Assembly: GCA_963713545.1 (NCBI GenBank)
Contig: CAVQME010000014.1
Coordinates: 62,001-126,000, forward strand
From: CAVPLM01 sp963713545
GTDB taxonomy: Bacteria > Actinomycetota > Thermoleophilia > RBG-16-64-13
Direction of reading: 5' to 3'
Length of the DNA stretch: 64,000 bases
The position numbers were made by a program, and so were the translations under genes. Position 1 is the stretch's first letter. Each line of letters begins with the position of its first letter. Under the pieces are notes generated by a model. It was given only the letters and a program-made list of their open reading frames with translations, did no database searches and was not told the origin of the DNA. Of this stretch, positions 35,338 to 44,841 are shown one piece after another.

Positions 35338-36892
35338 CCTCCCTAAGGACAGCACTCGGCCTCGTGGGGGACCCGGGGCTGCGTTTCTGCCACGGTATCT
35401 CGACCGGGAACTCCAGCCCTCGTATGTGGAAGATCATCCTGTCCGGAGCCGCCTCGATCTTCCTGAACACGGCATCCAGCAGCTCGCGCTGCTCCTCGAC
35501 GGTCGATGCCATCCAAAGCGCGCCGATGTCGATGTCGAGCAGATAGCGTTTGGCCTCACGCCACTCTCCGACAGCCGTCCGGCCCTTGAGGGTCGCTGTC
35601 TCTGCCGCGATCTCGCGCTCCAACTGTGCCACCTCGTTTTGAAGCTCCCCGGCCCTGGCCCTCAGTACCGGCGAAAGCTCCTCGGCATCGAGCATCGCGT
35701 CGATCGTCTTGTCGAGCTTCCTCTTGACTCGGTCACGCCGGCGGGTCAGGTCCGCGATCTTCTCCTCGCTCTGAGTCTCGGCATTACGAGCGCGGATCGC
35801 TTCCTCCACCTCTCGCTCGAAGTCCTTGGAGGCAGTGAGGAGGGCCACAGCGCTGAGAATGGTGTTCTCCGCCTTCATATAGGAGCGAATCCAGCCACAG
35901 GTCTCGCAGCGGACCATCGGGTACATACGATCGGCGCGGGTGTGGATGTTGAGTTTCCGGCCGCATTCGCAGCGTAGCTGGCCCGAGAGTGCCAGCGTGG
36001 CACTCGGCCCACGTCCTTTCGGCCCGTGACCATCCCGACGGCGGTGCCGCGCTTGCAGCTTGTCCCAGGTCTCGGACTCGATGATCGCCTCGTGCCGGCC
36101 GGGGTAGAGGAAGTCGCAATCTGGATCAAGCGCCTGGGCCCAGAGACCTGCGTAGGTGAGGTCGGGCAGCGCGCGCACCTTGACTTCGGTGCTTGTAGAC
36201 GAGGCCGATATAGAGTGGGTTATCCCGCTGCCAGACTATCGTGGTCTCGTTCAGGCCCAACTGACGGGCCGCCTTCTTCTGCGAAACGCCGTTGGCCATC
36301 AAGACGGAATAGCTCCCTAACCAGCGGGGCCGTGTCAGGATCGGGCGCGAGAAGTCGACGGGTTCCCTCGCCGCCCTCGAATACGAACTTGTAGCCTGTG
36401 GGAGCGTGGTTCATCCACATGCCTTCACGCAGCCTGGTGGTCCCGGTTTTCCTTGGTCTTCTCGGCCACCTGCTCCCGGTAGAGGGCGCCAAACCGGAGT
36501 CGTAGGTCGGTCATGAAGCGGCCCATCGGCGTGTCCTCATCCGACCCGCCGGTCGACACCCACAGTCGGATGCCGCGGCTGCGCAGCTCCTTCATGATGT
36601 AGGGGCCGTGGAAGGCTTCCCGGGCCAGGCGGTCGTGATCGTAGACCCAGACCTCGTCGAAGCGGTCGAGGTTGGCGAGCACCCACTGGATGCCGGGCCG
36701 GTCGATCTCGCCGCCCGACTTGCCCTGGTCCCACGGGGCGATCTCGTACTCCAGCTCTTCACCCATGGTCTGTCGGGCGGCGACGTCCATGAGGAAGCGC
36801 CGCTCCTGGCTGGGGCAGCTCAGGTCTTTCTTGTGCCCCTCCTCGTCCGACTGCCGGATATAGCACACCACCCGCGTCATGCGCGCCTCCAT
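35303..36892 (-). pseudogene. Large serine recombinase, broken by frameshifts
   Basis: Reading the minus strand in three frames rebuilds a large serine integrase: the catalytic domain (YIRQSDEEG with the nucleophile Ser; YDHDRLARE), a recombinase domain (APTGYKFV, then NGVSQKKAARQLG in another frame), a zinc ribbon (CECG...CETCG) and a long coiled coil near the C terminus. Frame changes occur near 36440, 36305 and 36190, so no full protein can be made unless these are sequence errors. Its 3' end runs into tRNA-Phe, as is typical of integrases next to their attachment site. It originally inserted the element now spanning to 44863. Confidence 0.85.
35320..35341. repeat. Element boundary (attachment site) in tRNA-Phe
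   Basis: These 22 bases, from the T-arm through the tRNA 3' end plus four bases, recur exactly at 44842-44863. They are the inner core of the two attachment sites of the integrated element. A recombinase gene remnant ends inside it. Confidence 0.8.
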
Positions 36893-37208
36893 CCCATCGC
36901 TCCCTGCTCCATCCGCCCGCCAGTCTCCCATCCGGGTCGGACACCAATGATGGCTTGGAAGAAGAGAAAAGGGGAGTCGCTTCTTGCTCGCGCGAGAACG
37001 AAAAAGACCCTCGATGCGATGTTCGAGTCAACCCACTGCGCGTGGTGACTCTGCCCCATGAGGCCGAGTCAGAAATGCCCAGTCCGCGGAGGCGAGATTG
37101 GCAATTCTGCAACAGTCGCTGCTGGCGCTTGGGGGGCAGCCCGGAACGAGAGTAGAATCCAGACGTCTAAGGGCTGAGAGGCGGGACAGGTCATTGTGGA
37201 GGCGCACG
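36893..37208. other. Gap behind the recombinase remnant
   Basis: I see no supported gene in these 316 bases. They probably contain the promoter of the recombinase remnant on one strand and of the lipoprotein genes on the other. A GTGGAGG ribosome site ends the gap. Confidence 0.4.
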
Positions 37209-38213
37209 GTGGTCGTCTCTGGAAGAAAGCTCGGACTCGTGGCTGCAGTTGGGCTTCTTCTCGGTGCGCTCCTCCTCGCTTCCTGTACGAATGCCCCCTC
37301 GCCTCCCATCACCAAGACCACCCTCCAAGCAACCACATCGACTTCGACGTCCACCTCCGTCTCCAAGACTCCCGGCATCTCCTCGACCTCCAGCGTCCCG
37401 CACGTCGGCGAGACACAATCGACCATCCTGGTAAGTAGGACAAGCCCGTGGGAGGACTTTTACCTGGCACTCCACCGCCTGGACGCGCTCCTGCAAGCGG
37501 ACGACCTACGGATGGCCCAGGTAGCGACGGACATCAACCGTACCGCTCCCGATATACCACAGGTGGTCTACGGCGAAATTGGGAACATGTTCATTGCGCT
37601 CCAGCAAGCGGAGATGACCCTCAACCAGGTACCGGACATTCCCGCTGAGTATCGCGAAGCCCACGACCTACTGCTCCGAGCGGCCAACCACATGCTCATG
37701 AGGATTAACCAGACCGGCATCGCCGTCCAGGCTATCTTGAACAGCGGGGACCCTACATCGGGCAACCCGCAATTCCAGGTGGCGCGCAACTATCGGGACT
37801 ACTACCGGCAGACGTTTGCGCAGTACCAAGCCGCACTTCCAGGAGGCCAACCGCCCACCGGCGTCGATGCACAGGCGGAACCCACCCCCAGCCCCCCCTC
37901 GACCGCCGATACTAGTCCGGAGGCGCGTCTATTCTCCGACCTCTCCGGTGATGGCTACGCCGCCTACGTGGTGAACCACGTGAACGAGGGCGGGACGACG
38001 GTCATCCTGGTCGGGGTCTGGGTGGACATCTACATCTACAAGAAGACTCAGACCACCTACGATGCCATCTACGAGCATGCCATCTCGTCAGCGAAGCAGT
38101 ACGGGGTTGCCGCCGGTGAAGGAGAGCTGCTTAGGGTTGAGCTGGTAGAGGCGCCACCCGAACAGAAGATAATCGAGTCAAGGGACTTCGACCTCAGTGG
38201 CGATGAGGGATGA
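37209..38213 (+). CDS. Lipoprotein, unknown (island lipoprotein 1)
   Basis: This protein of 334 residues has a lipoprotein signal ending in LLASC followed by TNAPSPP and a long Thr/Ser linker. A helical domain of about 130 residues follows, then a second Pro/Ser linker and a C-terminal domain. I do not recognise either domain. The GTG at 37209 is chosen because GTGGAGG lies six bases ahead; an open frame extends further upstream but lacks signal-like sequence. It overlaps the next lipoprotein gene by four bases (ATGA). The lipobox region is nearly identical to that of the next gene, so the signal segment seems duplicated. Confidence 0.75.
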   Translation: MVVSGRKLGLVAAVGLLLGALLLASCTNAPSPPITKTTLQATTSTSTSTSVSKTPGISSTSSVPHVGETQSTILVSRTSPWEDFYLALHRLDALLQADDLRMAQVATDINRTAPDIPQVVYGEIGNMFIALQQAEMTLNQVPDIPAEYREAHDLLLRAANHMLMRINQTGIAVQAILNSGDPTSGNPQFQVARNYRDYYRQTFAQYQAALPGGQPPTGVDAQAEPTPSPPSTADTSPEARLFSDLSGDGYAAYVVNHVNEGGTTVILVGVWVDIYIYKKTQTTYDAIYEHAISSAKQYGVAAGEGELLRVELVEAPPEQKIIESRDFDLSGDEG

Positions 38214-39445
38214 GCAATCTCAGACTTGTGGCTGGGGCTGGACTTCTTCTTAGCGCATTGCTCGCCGCTGGCTGTACGAATGCCCCCTCGCCCCCCACCA
38301 CTACGACTACCCTCCAAGCAAGCACGTCGACCTCGACCACTGTCTCCACCACCTCCACCAGCGCTGGCCCCGCGTCCGCCACCACGACGACCTTGGAGCA
38401 CGTTCTCTCCTACAGCGCCGACTACGGTAGCGAGACGCTACGGGCGTCTAGCCTTGTCAGCTCGGCCGAGGCTATCGTGATGGGAACGGTGATCGACGGG
38501 CCCGACTCTCGCTGGAACGGCGAGGACGGCAAGCAGTGGACACCGAAGAGTCCTGAAGACGGGCCCCAGTTCTACACCACCTGGCTGATACGGGTGGAGG
38601 AGTCGCTTAAAGGGCCTTATGGGGTCGGGGAGACGGCGGCCTTTCACTTCTACGGCGGAGATGTAGAGTTCAACGGCAAGTTCGCGCACTTCACCGGCGA
38701 CGACTACCCGGAGGGACTCACGACCGGTGACAGAGTCATCGTGTTCGGGACGACCCGCACCAGGGTAGGTGGCGTGGTTGAGCCGCCGGGATACTGGCTC
38801 TTCGGAGGAGGATATGGAGTGTTCCGGGAATCGAGCGCAGGCGCGTTCGAGCGGATGCTCCCCTGGGTGTATGCCTCTGGGGATCGGCTCATGAGGGACG
38901 ATGTCCGGTACTTCCTGGATAACCCGGACGCTATCGACATACCGTCGGCGGTTTCGACCGCCACTTCTCACCGCAAACCCGTTGCCTTCCCCGAGGAGAT
39001 GCCAGCCGACTTCGCGTTCATCGCCGCGTACGGGGTGGGTGGGAGAAACGTGTTCGACAGTGCCTCAGGGATGTTCACCAAGGATCTTGGTCCCAGTGAG
39101 GAATCGGTCAGCACCAAGCTTCGACTGAACAAGACAGATCTGGAGGTGCTCTATCGAGCCCTCTATGCGATGGAGAGTGCCTGGCAGGTGTTTACCACCC
39201 CGTTTGCGCCCGACCTCGATCCCTCAAACACGGGGACCACGGTGCACGTGACCACTTCCCAGACGTATCACCTCGAATGGTCTGCCGGGGGCTTCTCCGC
39301 GCCACCCATCACCTGGGAGGATTCTGCGCTAAGCCAGGATGCGGAAGCGATAGCCCTTCGCGGCTGGTTTGCTCAACTGCGGCAGATGATCGAGGCCACG
39401 CCAGACTGGAAAGCGCTGCCTCCGATGAAGGGCGGGCACGCGTAA
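38210..39445 (+). CDS. Lipoprotein, unknown (island lipoprotein 2)
   Basis: This 411-residue lipoprotein has lipobox LAAGC, then TNAPSPP and a Thr/Ser linker as in the upstream gene. The first mature domain (about residues 65-230) contains SSAEAIVMGTVIDGP and VEESLKGPYGVGE, which resembles small beta-barrel domains seen in secreted proteins of Gram-positive bacteria. A second domain of about 150 residues follows from about residue 255. No catalytic motif is evident. It starts in the stop of lipoprotein 1, so both are made together. Confidence 0.78.
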   Translation: MSNLRLVAGAGLLLSALLAAGCTNAPSPPTTTTTLQASTSTSTTVSTTSTSAGPASATTTTLEHVLSYSADYGSETLRASSLVSSAEAIVMGTVIDGPDSRWNGEDGKQWTPKSPEDGPQFYTTWLIRVEESLKGPYGVGETAAFHFYGGDVEFNGKFAHFTGDDYPEGLTTGDRVIVFGTTRTRVGGVVEPPGYWLFGGGYGVFRESSAGAFERMLPWVYASGDRLMRDDVRYFLDNPDAIDIPSAVSTATSHRKPVAFPEEMPADFAFIAAYGVGGRNVFDSASGMFTKDLGPSEESVSTKLRLNKTDLEVLYRALYAMESAWQVFTTPFAPDLDPSNTGTTVHVTTSQTYHLEWSAGGFSAPPITWEDSALSQDAEAIALRGWFAQLRQMIEATPDWKALPPMKGGHA

Positions 39446-39552
39446 CGGCGAAGGCACACTCTTGCCCCTGCCGGACATATGATGAAGCGAGGGCGTAGGA
39501 TGAAAACGGGGGAGTGTTGGTCCCACTGGCAAGGCATCTGAGGGGGGTGAAG

Positions 39553-40119
39553 ATGAGGCGGATTATGGGCATCGTCACCGTGTTCACACTCATCGAATTG
39601 GTGTTCGCTGGGTGTGGGGGGGCTTCAAATAACTCTCAGTCCTCTCCAGTAGCGGAACCGGTCATCACCACTACATCGGTAACGCCGGTCGCTGCTTCGA
39701 TGGCCACCCAGGAGCGCGACTTCTTGGCGCAGTGGATACCCGACATTCATCTCTACCGGGACCTGGAGCGTCAAGTCAGTTACGGGACTGAGAGTACGGC
39801 GACCGAGACCTACAGCAGCCTAGAGGGGCTATACCAGAAATGGGGCTCCTACGAAGCTCCTTCGCCAAGAACCGAATCGCTGCTGTCGTATTGGTTGCAG
39901 GACGTACAGACGCTTGGGGATGTGGCGAGGCTGATAGCGCAGGGAAACATCGAGGCGGCAAGATCAGTCTACGGCAACGCCTTAGAAGCCAGGGCCAGAG
40001 AGACACCGATGTTTGAGGAGAACCTGGGAAACCTGGCGCTGGAATTGGGGGTCGCGGATCTTCTGGGAGACCTATCCACGACCAGCACGATGCCGTCGAC
40101 GACAACAACCATAGGATGA
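39553..40119 (+). CDS. Lipoprotein, unknown (island lipoprotein 3)
   Basis: This 188-residue protein has a short lipoprotein signal (lipobox VFAGC), a Thr/Val-rich linker, a mostly helical domain of about 130 residues and a Thr/Ser tail. The ATG at 39553 follows AGGGGGG. It shares with lipoprotein 1 a helical body after a Ser/Thr linker, but similarity is too weak for a family claim. It is the third of five consecutive secreted or anchored proteins. Confidence 0.72.
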   Translation: MRRIMGIVTVFTLIELVFAGCGGASNNSQSSPVAEPVITTTSVTPVAASMATQERDFLAQWIPDIHLYRDLERQVSYGTESTATETYSSLEGLYQKWGSYEAPSPRTESLLSYWLQDVQTLGDVARLIAQGNIEAARSVYGNALEARARETPMFEENLGNLALELGVADLLGDLSTTSTMPSTTTTIG

Positions 40120-40189
40120 GGCAGGAGCGTCTGACACGGCGGCTACGTCAAAGCAGGCGACAGTGAGCCAAGGGCCGCAGGAGTGGCGC

Positions 40190-40885
40190 ATGCGGACTGG
40201 ACCACGTGCTACGGGAGTGATCCTCATCACCTGGCTAGCTCTGGTCAGTCTCGGTCTCTTGGGCTGCACCTCAAGCACCGCATCAGTATCCTCCGCGTCC
40301 ATACTCACGTCCGAGCAGACCGCGGTCACGGAGGCAGGAGGACCGAGCAGCACAATCGAGCCCTTGCTTACCAACCCATATCCCACCTACCGAGCAGGAA
40401 GTAGGTCTGGAATGCCGACAAAGAGTGCGTGGGGGGAGGAACTGGGGAGTGCCGTTCTCCGGCTGTATCCCGACAAGGATTGGCAGGTGAAGTTCACGAG
40501 CGAATCTAACCTACTTACGCGGGTGGTGATCGGCCCTCCCTGGGCGGACCCTCAGACGTCGTCCGCGGACGACCCAGTGCCTTGGCTGATAGTCGACTTG
40601 GCCCGCGAGGAGCGATACACACCCGACGAGCAAGAGTACCCCCTGCAGCACAAGGAATTCGCGACCGACTACGGCCACGGGATGATTACTGCACACTACG
40701 GCCCGGACGACAGCAGCATTGTCTCCTGGTTTGTACGACCCGACGGGCTCTATATTCAAGTTGCGGCGGTCCAGGCCCAGGGGGATCACGCGCAGCCCGC
40801 CACTCTCCTACTGGACGAAGAGGGTGTCCAGGAACTCACTGAGACGATCGCGGCTATGATCGAGATGGGCAGTTCCACACCATAA
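40190..40885 (+). CDS. Lipoprotein, unknown (island lipoprotein 4)
   Basis: This protein of 231 residues has lipobox LGLLGC after a hydrophobic segment, a Ser/Thr linker and a mixed alpha/beta domain from about residue 70. The ATG at 40190 follows GCAGGAG; a GTG at 40163 is possible. No family is recognised and no catalytic motif is visible. It is oriented with the other lipoprotein genes in the element. Confidence 0.7.
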   Translation: MRTGPRATGVILITWLALVSLGLLGCTSSTASVSSASILTSEQTAVTEAGGPSSTIEPLLTNPYPTYRAGSRSGMPTKSAWGEELGSAVLRLYPDKDWQVKFTSESNLLTRVVIGPPWADPQTSSADDPVPWLIVDLAREERYTPDEQEYPLQHKEFATDYGHGMITAHYGPDDSSIVSWFVRPDGLYIQVAAVQAQGDHAQPATLLLDEEGVQELTETIAAMIEMGSSTP

Positions 40886-40943
40886 CGTCCACGTTGCCCC
40901 CCGACTGCTGTGGGGGAGGAAGCACCTCTGGGCGACACCAGGC

Positions 40944-41438
40944 GTGCAAAGTTCCATGTTTCGAGCCCAGGTGGCTAGAGTCTCAACTATCACGAAGGCC
41001 GCTTTGCTGGTGGTCCTCCTCTCGGTGGCGCTAAGCCTCACCTCCTGCGCGCCGCACCCTCCCCGCGTAACTCTCGGGTTCGTAGTTGACCTGGGGGTTG
41101 GACCCGCTGATACCTCGGACTACCTCTACCATCCTTCTGAACCTCTGGACTCTGTCATCGAAGCCTACAGCAAGGCTTCGGGCGACTCCTTCTACTCTGA
41201 GACCACCCCATCGCTTGTAGCCCGCATGATGCTCAGGGACGGAACTGTAGTCTCGCTGCATTTCTCGACGCAGTTCCCCCGAGACCGCTTGGTGGTAGCC
41301 GTTGCTCCCCGAGAGATGGAGGAAAGTGAGTGGTACAAAGTCACGGCCCCCGGGCTGCTGGAAGCTATCTGGGAGCTGGCCGGTGATCACCTGGACCGGC
41401 AAGCACTAGACCAAAACAGGGATTGGCTGCCCGAGTGA
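40944..41438 (+). CDS. Lipoprotein, unknown (island lipoprotein 5)
   Basis: This 164-residue protein has a lipoprotein signal with lipobox LTSC followed by APHPP. The mature part has a beta-rich first half and a helical C terminus. Starts at GTG 40944 or ATG 40956 are both possible and neither has a strong ribosome site. No known family. Same strand and spacing as the rest of the array. Confidence 0.65.
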   Translation: MQSSMFRAQVARVSTITKAALLVVLLSVALSLTSCAPHPPRVTLGFVVDLGVGPADTSDYLYHPSEPLDSVIEAYSKASGDSFYSETTPSLVARMMLRDGTVVSLHFSTQFPRDRLVVAVAPREMEESEWYKVTAPGLLEAIWELAGDHLDRQALDQNRDWLPE

Positions 41439-41548
41439 ATGGACGCGCCAGCATCAATACCTCAACGTACCCAAGTGGCAACCTCGCTAGCCCGTCATCA
41501 ATCACGAGAGAGGGAGGTACATGCTAGCCTGACGGCGGTGATGAAACC

Positions 41549-42262
41549 ATGAGACATGTCAAATGGATCATCCTGGGTGTGACGGTGGTCGTGCTTGTCG
41601 TGCTGGGCACGCTCCTCCTTCCCGGCCGTCTCGGGATTCCGACCCTTGCGTCGGAACAGCTGCTGATGCTGGAGCCCGACGCCGGCAGCCCGCACTCCAT
41701 ACCCGACGACGGCATGATGCTGGTCGACTTCGGCAAGACCCGGGAAGCTCCGTCCATCGCCGGTATCTTCATCTACGCTCAACCCATAGGCTCCCACGCC
41801 TACACCCTTCGCACGACCCTTCAGCACGACGAGAGCTACCGGATTGAGTCGATGCGGCTGACTTTCCGCATCCCCATGGACACCGGGGGAGAACTGGCGC
41901 TGGTCACCCCTGAGGGCGGCCCCTGGAACGATCCAGTATTTGCGCGAGATCCGGCTGACGGCAGCATCAGCTTCTCGGTAGAGCACCTGGGCTTCCTGGG
42001 CACGGGGAGCGTGGGCAATGAATTCGTCTTTCAGCAGTTCGCACAGGAGTCCGGGGACGAGGCCGCGTTTTCTCTGCATGCGACCTTTACCCTCCGCAGC
42101 AACGGCTTCCTCCAGCTGAGGGAACACGTCGTTGACACCGAGATCGAGATTATTCTGCCCGGCGAGCCAAGCGCGGGTGAGTTAATGGGCATCTTTGCTT
42201 CTCACCCGGTCCTAGCTATCTGCGGACATCACCCGAGCAGGGAAGCTCACAGCGCGAACTAG
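41549..42262 (+). CDS. Membrane-anchored protein, unknown
   Basis: This 237-residue protein has one N-terminal membrane segment (WIILGVTVVVLVVLGTLLL) without a lipobox cysteine, so it is probably an anchored extracytoplasmic protein. The rest looks beta-rich (RIESMRLTFRIPMDTGGELA). No domain recognised. It ends 149 bases ahead of the HigB toxin gene. Confidence 0.7.
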   Translation: MRHVKWIILGVTVVVLVVLGTLLLPGRLGIPTLASEQLLMLEPDAGSPHSIPDDGMMLVDFGKTREAPSIAGIFIYAQPIGSHAYTLRTTLQHDESYRIESMRLTFRIPMDTGGELALVTPEGGPWNDPVFARDPADGSISFSVEHLGFLGTGSVGNEFVFQQFAQESGDEAAFSLHATFTLRSNGFLQLREHVVDTEIEIILPGEPSAGELMGIFASHPVLAICGHHPSREAHSAN

Positions 42263-42351
42263 AGCCCGTCTAGATCAGCGCCTTAACAGTATTCCGTGGA
42301 GGCTGGCCCTCTCATCCCACCTTCGAACCGGGATCCGCGTGGCTGGCCATT

Positions 42352-42380
42352 AATACGTACACGGCAACCGTGGTAGTATT
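42352..42380. promoter_or_regulatory. Imperfect 29-base palindrome, likely HigA operator
   Basis: Around a central CAA, ACGG pairs with CCGT and the outer AATAC pairs with GTATT; only the four-base segments between them fail to match. It lies 31 bases ahead of the higB start, where a HigA or HigBA repressor would bind. Confidence 0.55.
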
Positions 42381-42410
42381 ACTCTTGCCTGGTGAACCGT
42401 GGGAGGGGCG

Positions 42411-42704
42411 ATGATCGTCTCGTTCGGCGACCGCGCGACGGAGGACCTGTACCACAACCGCCCCACCAGTCGGGCGCGGCGGATCCCACGCGATGTCGTC
42501 GGCTCAGCGTTGGTCAAGCTGGACATGCTCAATGCGGCATCAACGGTACTTGACCTCAGATCTCCGCCCGGCAACCGGCTGGAAGCACTCAAGGGTGACC
42601 TGGCGGGCTTCCATTCCATCCGGGTGAACGACCAGTGGCGAGTGGTGTTCAGGTGGGAGAGCAACAATGCTCAAGACGTCCGACTGATGGACTATCACGA
42701 TTGA
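42411..42704 (+). CDS. higB: HigB-type toxin (RelE superfamily)
   Basis: This 97-residue protein has the plasmid-maintenance killer pattern: SFGDRATEDLY at the start, PPGNRLEALKGDLAGF in the middle and IRVNDQWRVVFRW near the end, where the basic residues of HigB RNases lie. It would cut mRNA at the ribosome. ATG 42411 follows GGGAGGGG; a GTG at 42399 would contain that site. The antitoxin gene follows after 13 bases, the usual toxin-first order of HigBA. Confidence 0.9.
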   Translation: MIVSFGDRATEDLYHNRPTSRARRIPRDVVGSALVKLDMLNAASTVLDLRSPPGNRLEALKGDLAGFHSIRVNDQWRVVFRWESNNAQDVRLMDYHD

Positions 42705-42717
42705 GAAAGGCACGACC

Positions 42718-43005
42718 ATGATCCCGGAGAATCGGATCCCCACCCATCCAGGGGTGGTGCTGAGTCAGGAGTTCCTGGCGCCATTGGGGCTGTCCCAGGT
42801 GGCCTTGGCGGCACACCTGGGCGTGCCGGTGCAGCGTGTCAATGAGCTGGTGCGCGGCAAGCGCGGCATCACCCCTGAGACCGCCTGGCTGCTTGCTCAG
42901 GCCTTCAACACCACCCCTGAGTTCTGGACCAACCTGCAGTCGGCGTACGATCTGGCCCGCAGCCGCCCGGCAGAAAAGGTCGAGCAGCTTGTGGCGGTCG
43001 GGTGA
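42718..43005 (+). CDS. higA: HigA-type antitoxin (XRE family)
   Basis: This 95-residue helix-turn-helix protein shows the HigA opening HPGVVLSQEFLAPLGLSQ, the DNA-binding helix GVPVQRVNELVRGKRGITPETAWLLA in segments, and the C-terminal PEFWTNLQSAYDL. It neutralises HigB and represses the operon through the palindrome upstream. Confidence 0.93.
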   Translation: MIPENRIPTHPGVVLSQEFLAPLGLSQVALAAHLGVPVQRVNELVRGKRGITPETAWLLAQAFNTTPEFWTNLQSAYDLARSRPAEKVEQLVAVG

Positions 43006-43175
43006 GGACCGAGTCCTAGCCCGGGTCACGCGGCAGGCGCGCCGTGATGGTGGAGCAGGCCGCAGGGAAGGGCATGGGGCATATGAGTGGGCACCAGCAT
43101 GAAGGCGATGTCCGCAGATAGCAAGCGGCGGGGTGCGCAACGTAAAGTCCTGGAAATGGGCTATTTTACTCCGTA

Positions 43176-43454
43176 TCAGCGCACCCGGCCGATGAACGCA
43201 AAACCCCGAATTCTGTCTTCCATCGATTCGCTCCGGGGTCCCGCCACCTTCACAACTATCGCCCAGACGATGATGCCTTCGGCCGCGCTCAGATCCGTCG
43301 TCACGAGGATGGAGAAGCCGATAATGACCGCGCCGACGATCAACGCATGGGCGAACAAAGTAGAAACTCGTCGCAAGTCGCCCGGTTGACCAAGACCTAT
43401 CGACCGGCCCGCTCGGACGCTCCTGCTACGGTAGACGGAACTGGTCGACTTCAC
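43176..43454 (-). CDS. Small membrane protein, unknown
   Basis: This 92-residue candidate has hydrophobic segments around ALIVGAVIIGFSILV and GIIVWAIVVKVAG and a basic end. The GTG start is preceded by AGAGGTGG at good spacing, which supports translation. The C-terminal part overlaps a degenerate copy of the tRNA-Phe 3' end. I cannot confirm that it is a real gene; the opposite strand also has an open frame, which I regard as a shadow. Confidence 0.4.
   Translation of the reverse strand: MKSTSSVYRSRSVRAGRSIGLGQPGDLRRVSTLFAHALIVGAVIIGFSILVTTDLSAAEGIIVWAIVVKVAGPRSESMEDRIRGFAFIGRVR
43225..43250. repeat. Degenerate copy of the tRNA-Phe 3' end
   Basis: GATTCGCTCCGGGG followed by TCCCGCCACCTT matches the tRNA segment at 35316-35341 with one extra G and a few mismatches; the 12 bases TCCCGCCACCT(T/C) are essentially exact. 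It may be the remnant of an older attachment site inside the element, or chance. Confidence 0.4.
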
Positions 43455-43481
43455 TCGGCCACCTCTTGAGAGGATGGGCCA

Positions 43482-44504
43482 TCAAGCAGACAAGCAGGAT
43501 ATCCACGGAGATGCGGGAGCGGGCCGTCCGGTTTGGAACTGCCATATCTCCTTGCCGGTTTGGGTATCCACCGCGTAGATGAGGTCATGCCCGGCGCAGA
43601 GGCCCCGCGCGATGGCCGGAGAGGAATCGACCCCCGCCCGCTTGAACCTCCATCTCCGCCGGGAGCATGACGGAGGTGGGCTACAGGTCGCCTCCGCGAA
43701 GAGACAACCCGGCCAAGAGGTGAGCGAGAGAGATCCCGCCGGGGGTCTTCAGCGGTTGATTCCCGTGGACGGGCACAGAGAGGCGAGCAACGGAGTCTTC
43801 TCTGCCGTAGATATGGTGGCTGCCCTGTACTCCGCAGTAGAACCCACCTGCTCCCCGTCGCATCTCCAGGCGCAGAGGCCATCGACTTGGACAAACGATA
43901 CCCGCCCGGATACGGGGACTTCATACGGCGATTTCGAGAATCGATCGCCTTCGCGGGTTTGGATGGAGTCTGCGTCGACCGAGAACAACCTTCGACAGCT
44001 TCGTAGAGATATCTCGAGGGAAGACTCAATTCGAAAGTTCTACTCCCTGGGTTGCGCACCCGGTATTGCAGCGAACCTCCGCCAAGAGATACCAACACCC
44101 TTCTCCGACTGCCGAAATAGACCACCCCGTTCTGGACCGTCGGGGAGGAGTCATCATGCTCCTGCTCTAGAAGGTAGCGAGGCGCCTTATGGTTCGATCC
44201 ACCACTCTCGATAGACGGTATGCGCAGGATCAGACCTGAACATGGCGACGGGAGCCGGAGGTCCACCGGCCGTCGTGGGCGGGGGCACGGTCGAGGTGGT
44301 CGTGGCCTGAGTGGTAGTGGTGAACGCGGCTGTGGCACTGCCTCGGTCGCTGCGGACCTCCGGCGATGATTCCGCCTGAGCGGGGGTCACTGCTTGGGTC
44401 ATGGTGGTCGTTGTGGATCCTGCTGCGCACCCGGCCGCGACCAAGGCAAGCGCGACCACGACGAGGACGACCAATGCGGACAACAGATGTCGCGTGGGAC
44501 TCAT
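43482..44504 (-). pseudogene. PQQ-type beta-propeller lipoprotein, decayed
   Basis: An intact start (AGGAGG ahead of the ATG at 44504), a lipoprotein signal (LVAAGC), a Thr/Pro linker and MFRSDPAHTVY are followed by a frame break. Propeller-blade fragments then appear in different minus-strand frames: SSPTVQNGVVYFGSR, and near the end SSPAIARGLCAG with HDLIYAVDTQTGKEIWQF. These are the typical PQQ-like/BamB repeats. Several frameshifts are needed to join them, so it is a pseudogene. It lies just inside the right boundary of the element. An intact parent would have been a surface-exposed lipoprotein. Confidence 0.7.
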
Positions 44505-44638
44505 CGGACAGGCACCTCCTCGGCGAGCAAGATGGGAAAGAGACGAGCGGGGCACAGGTCCAGATTGATAGCCAAAGCCCCCGTCTCGCAGCCTGACGGC
44601 GCTGCAGATCGGGGGAGCTGCTTGCTCCCATAACCTAC

Positions 44639-44666
44639 ACTCTAGGGCAGTTCTGTTCGCTGTCAA
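44639..44666 (-). promoter_or_regulatory. Promoter of the propeller lipoprotein remnant
   Basis: On the minus strand TTGACA (44666-44661) and TAGAGT (44644-44639) are separated by 16 bases, a good primary-sigma promoter. It lies about 135 bases ahead of the lipoprotein start and points into it. Confidence 0.6.
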
Positions 44667-44841
44667 TAGGTAAACGGATTGTCCATCAACGGACGTCCGG
44701 AACAGCAGACGATAGTGGGCGGCCACTGCGGTCGCTACGCCGGGAGCACGCGGCGATCCCGATCTCCCGGATTCACTGGATGCAGGGGTCTTGGTGCGTT
44801 CTAAACCGTCACCAATCGGAAGGGAATGTCGGCAGACCATA

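Noticed and set aside
43087..43389. 100-codon plus-strand frame opposite the small membrane protein
   Set aside because: Lacks a ribosome site; the minus-strand candidate has hydrophobic segments and a ribosome site.
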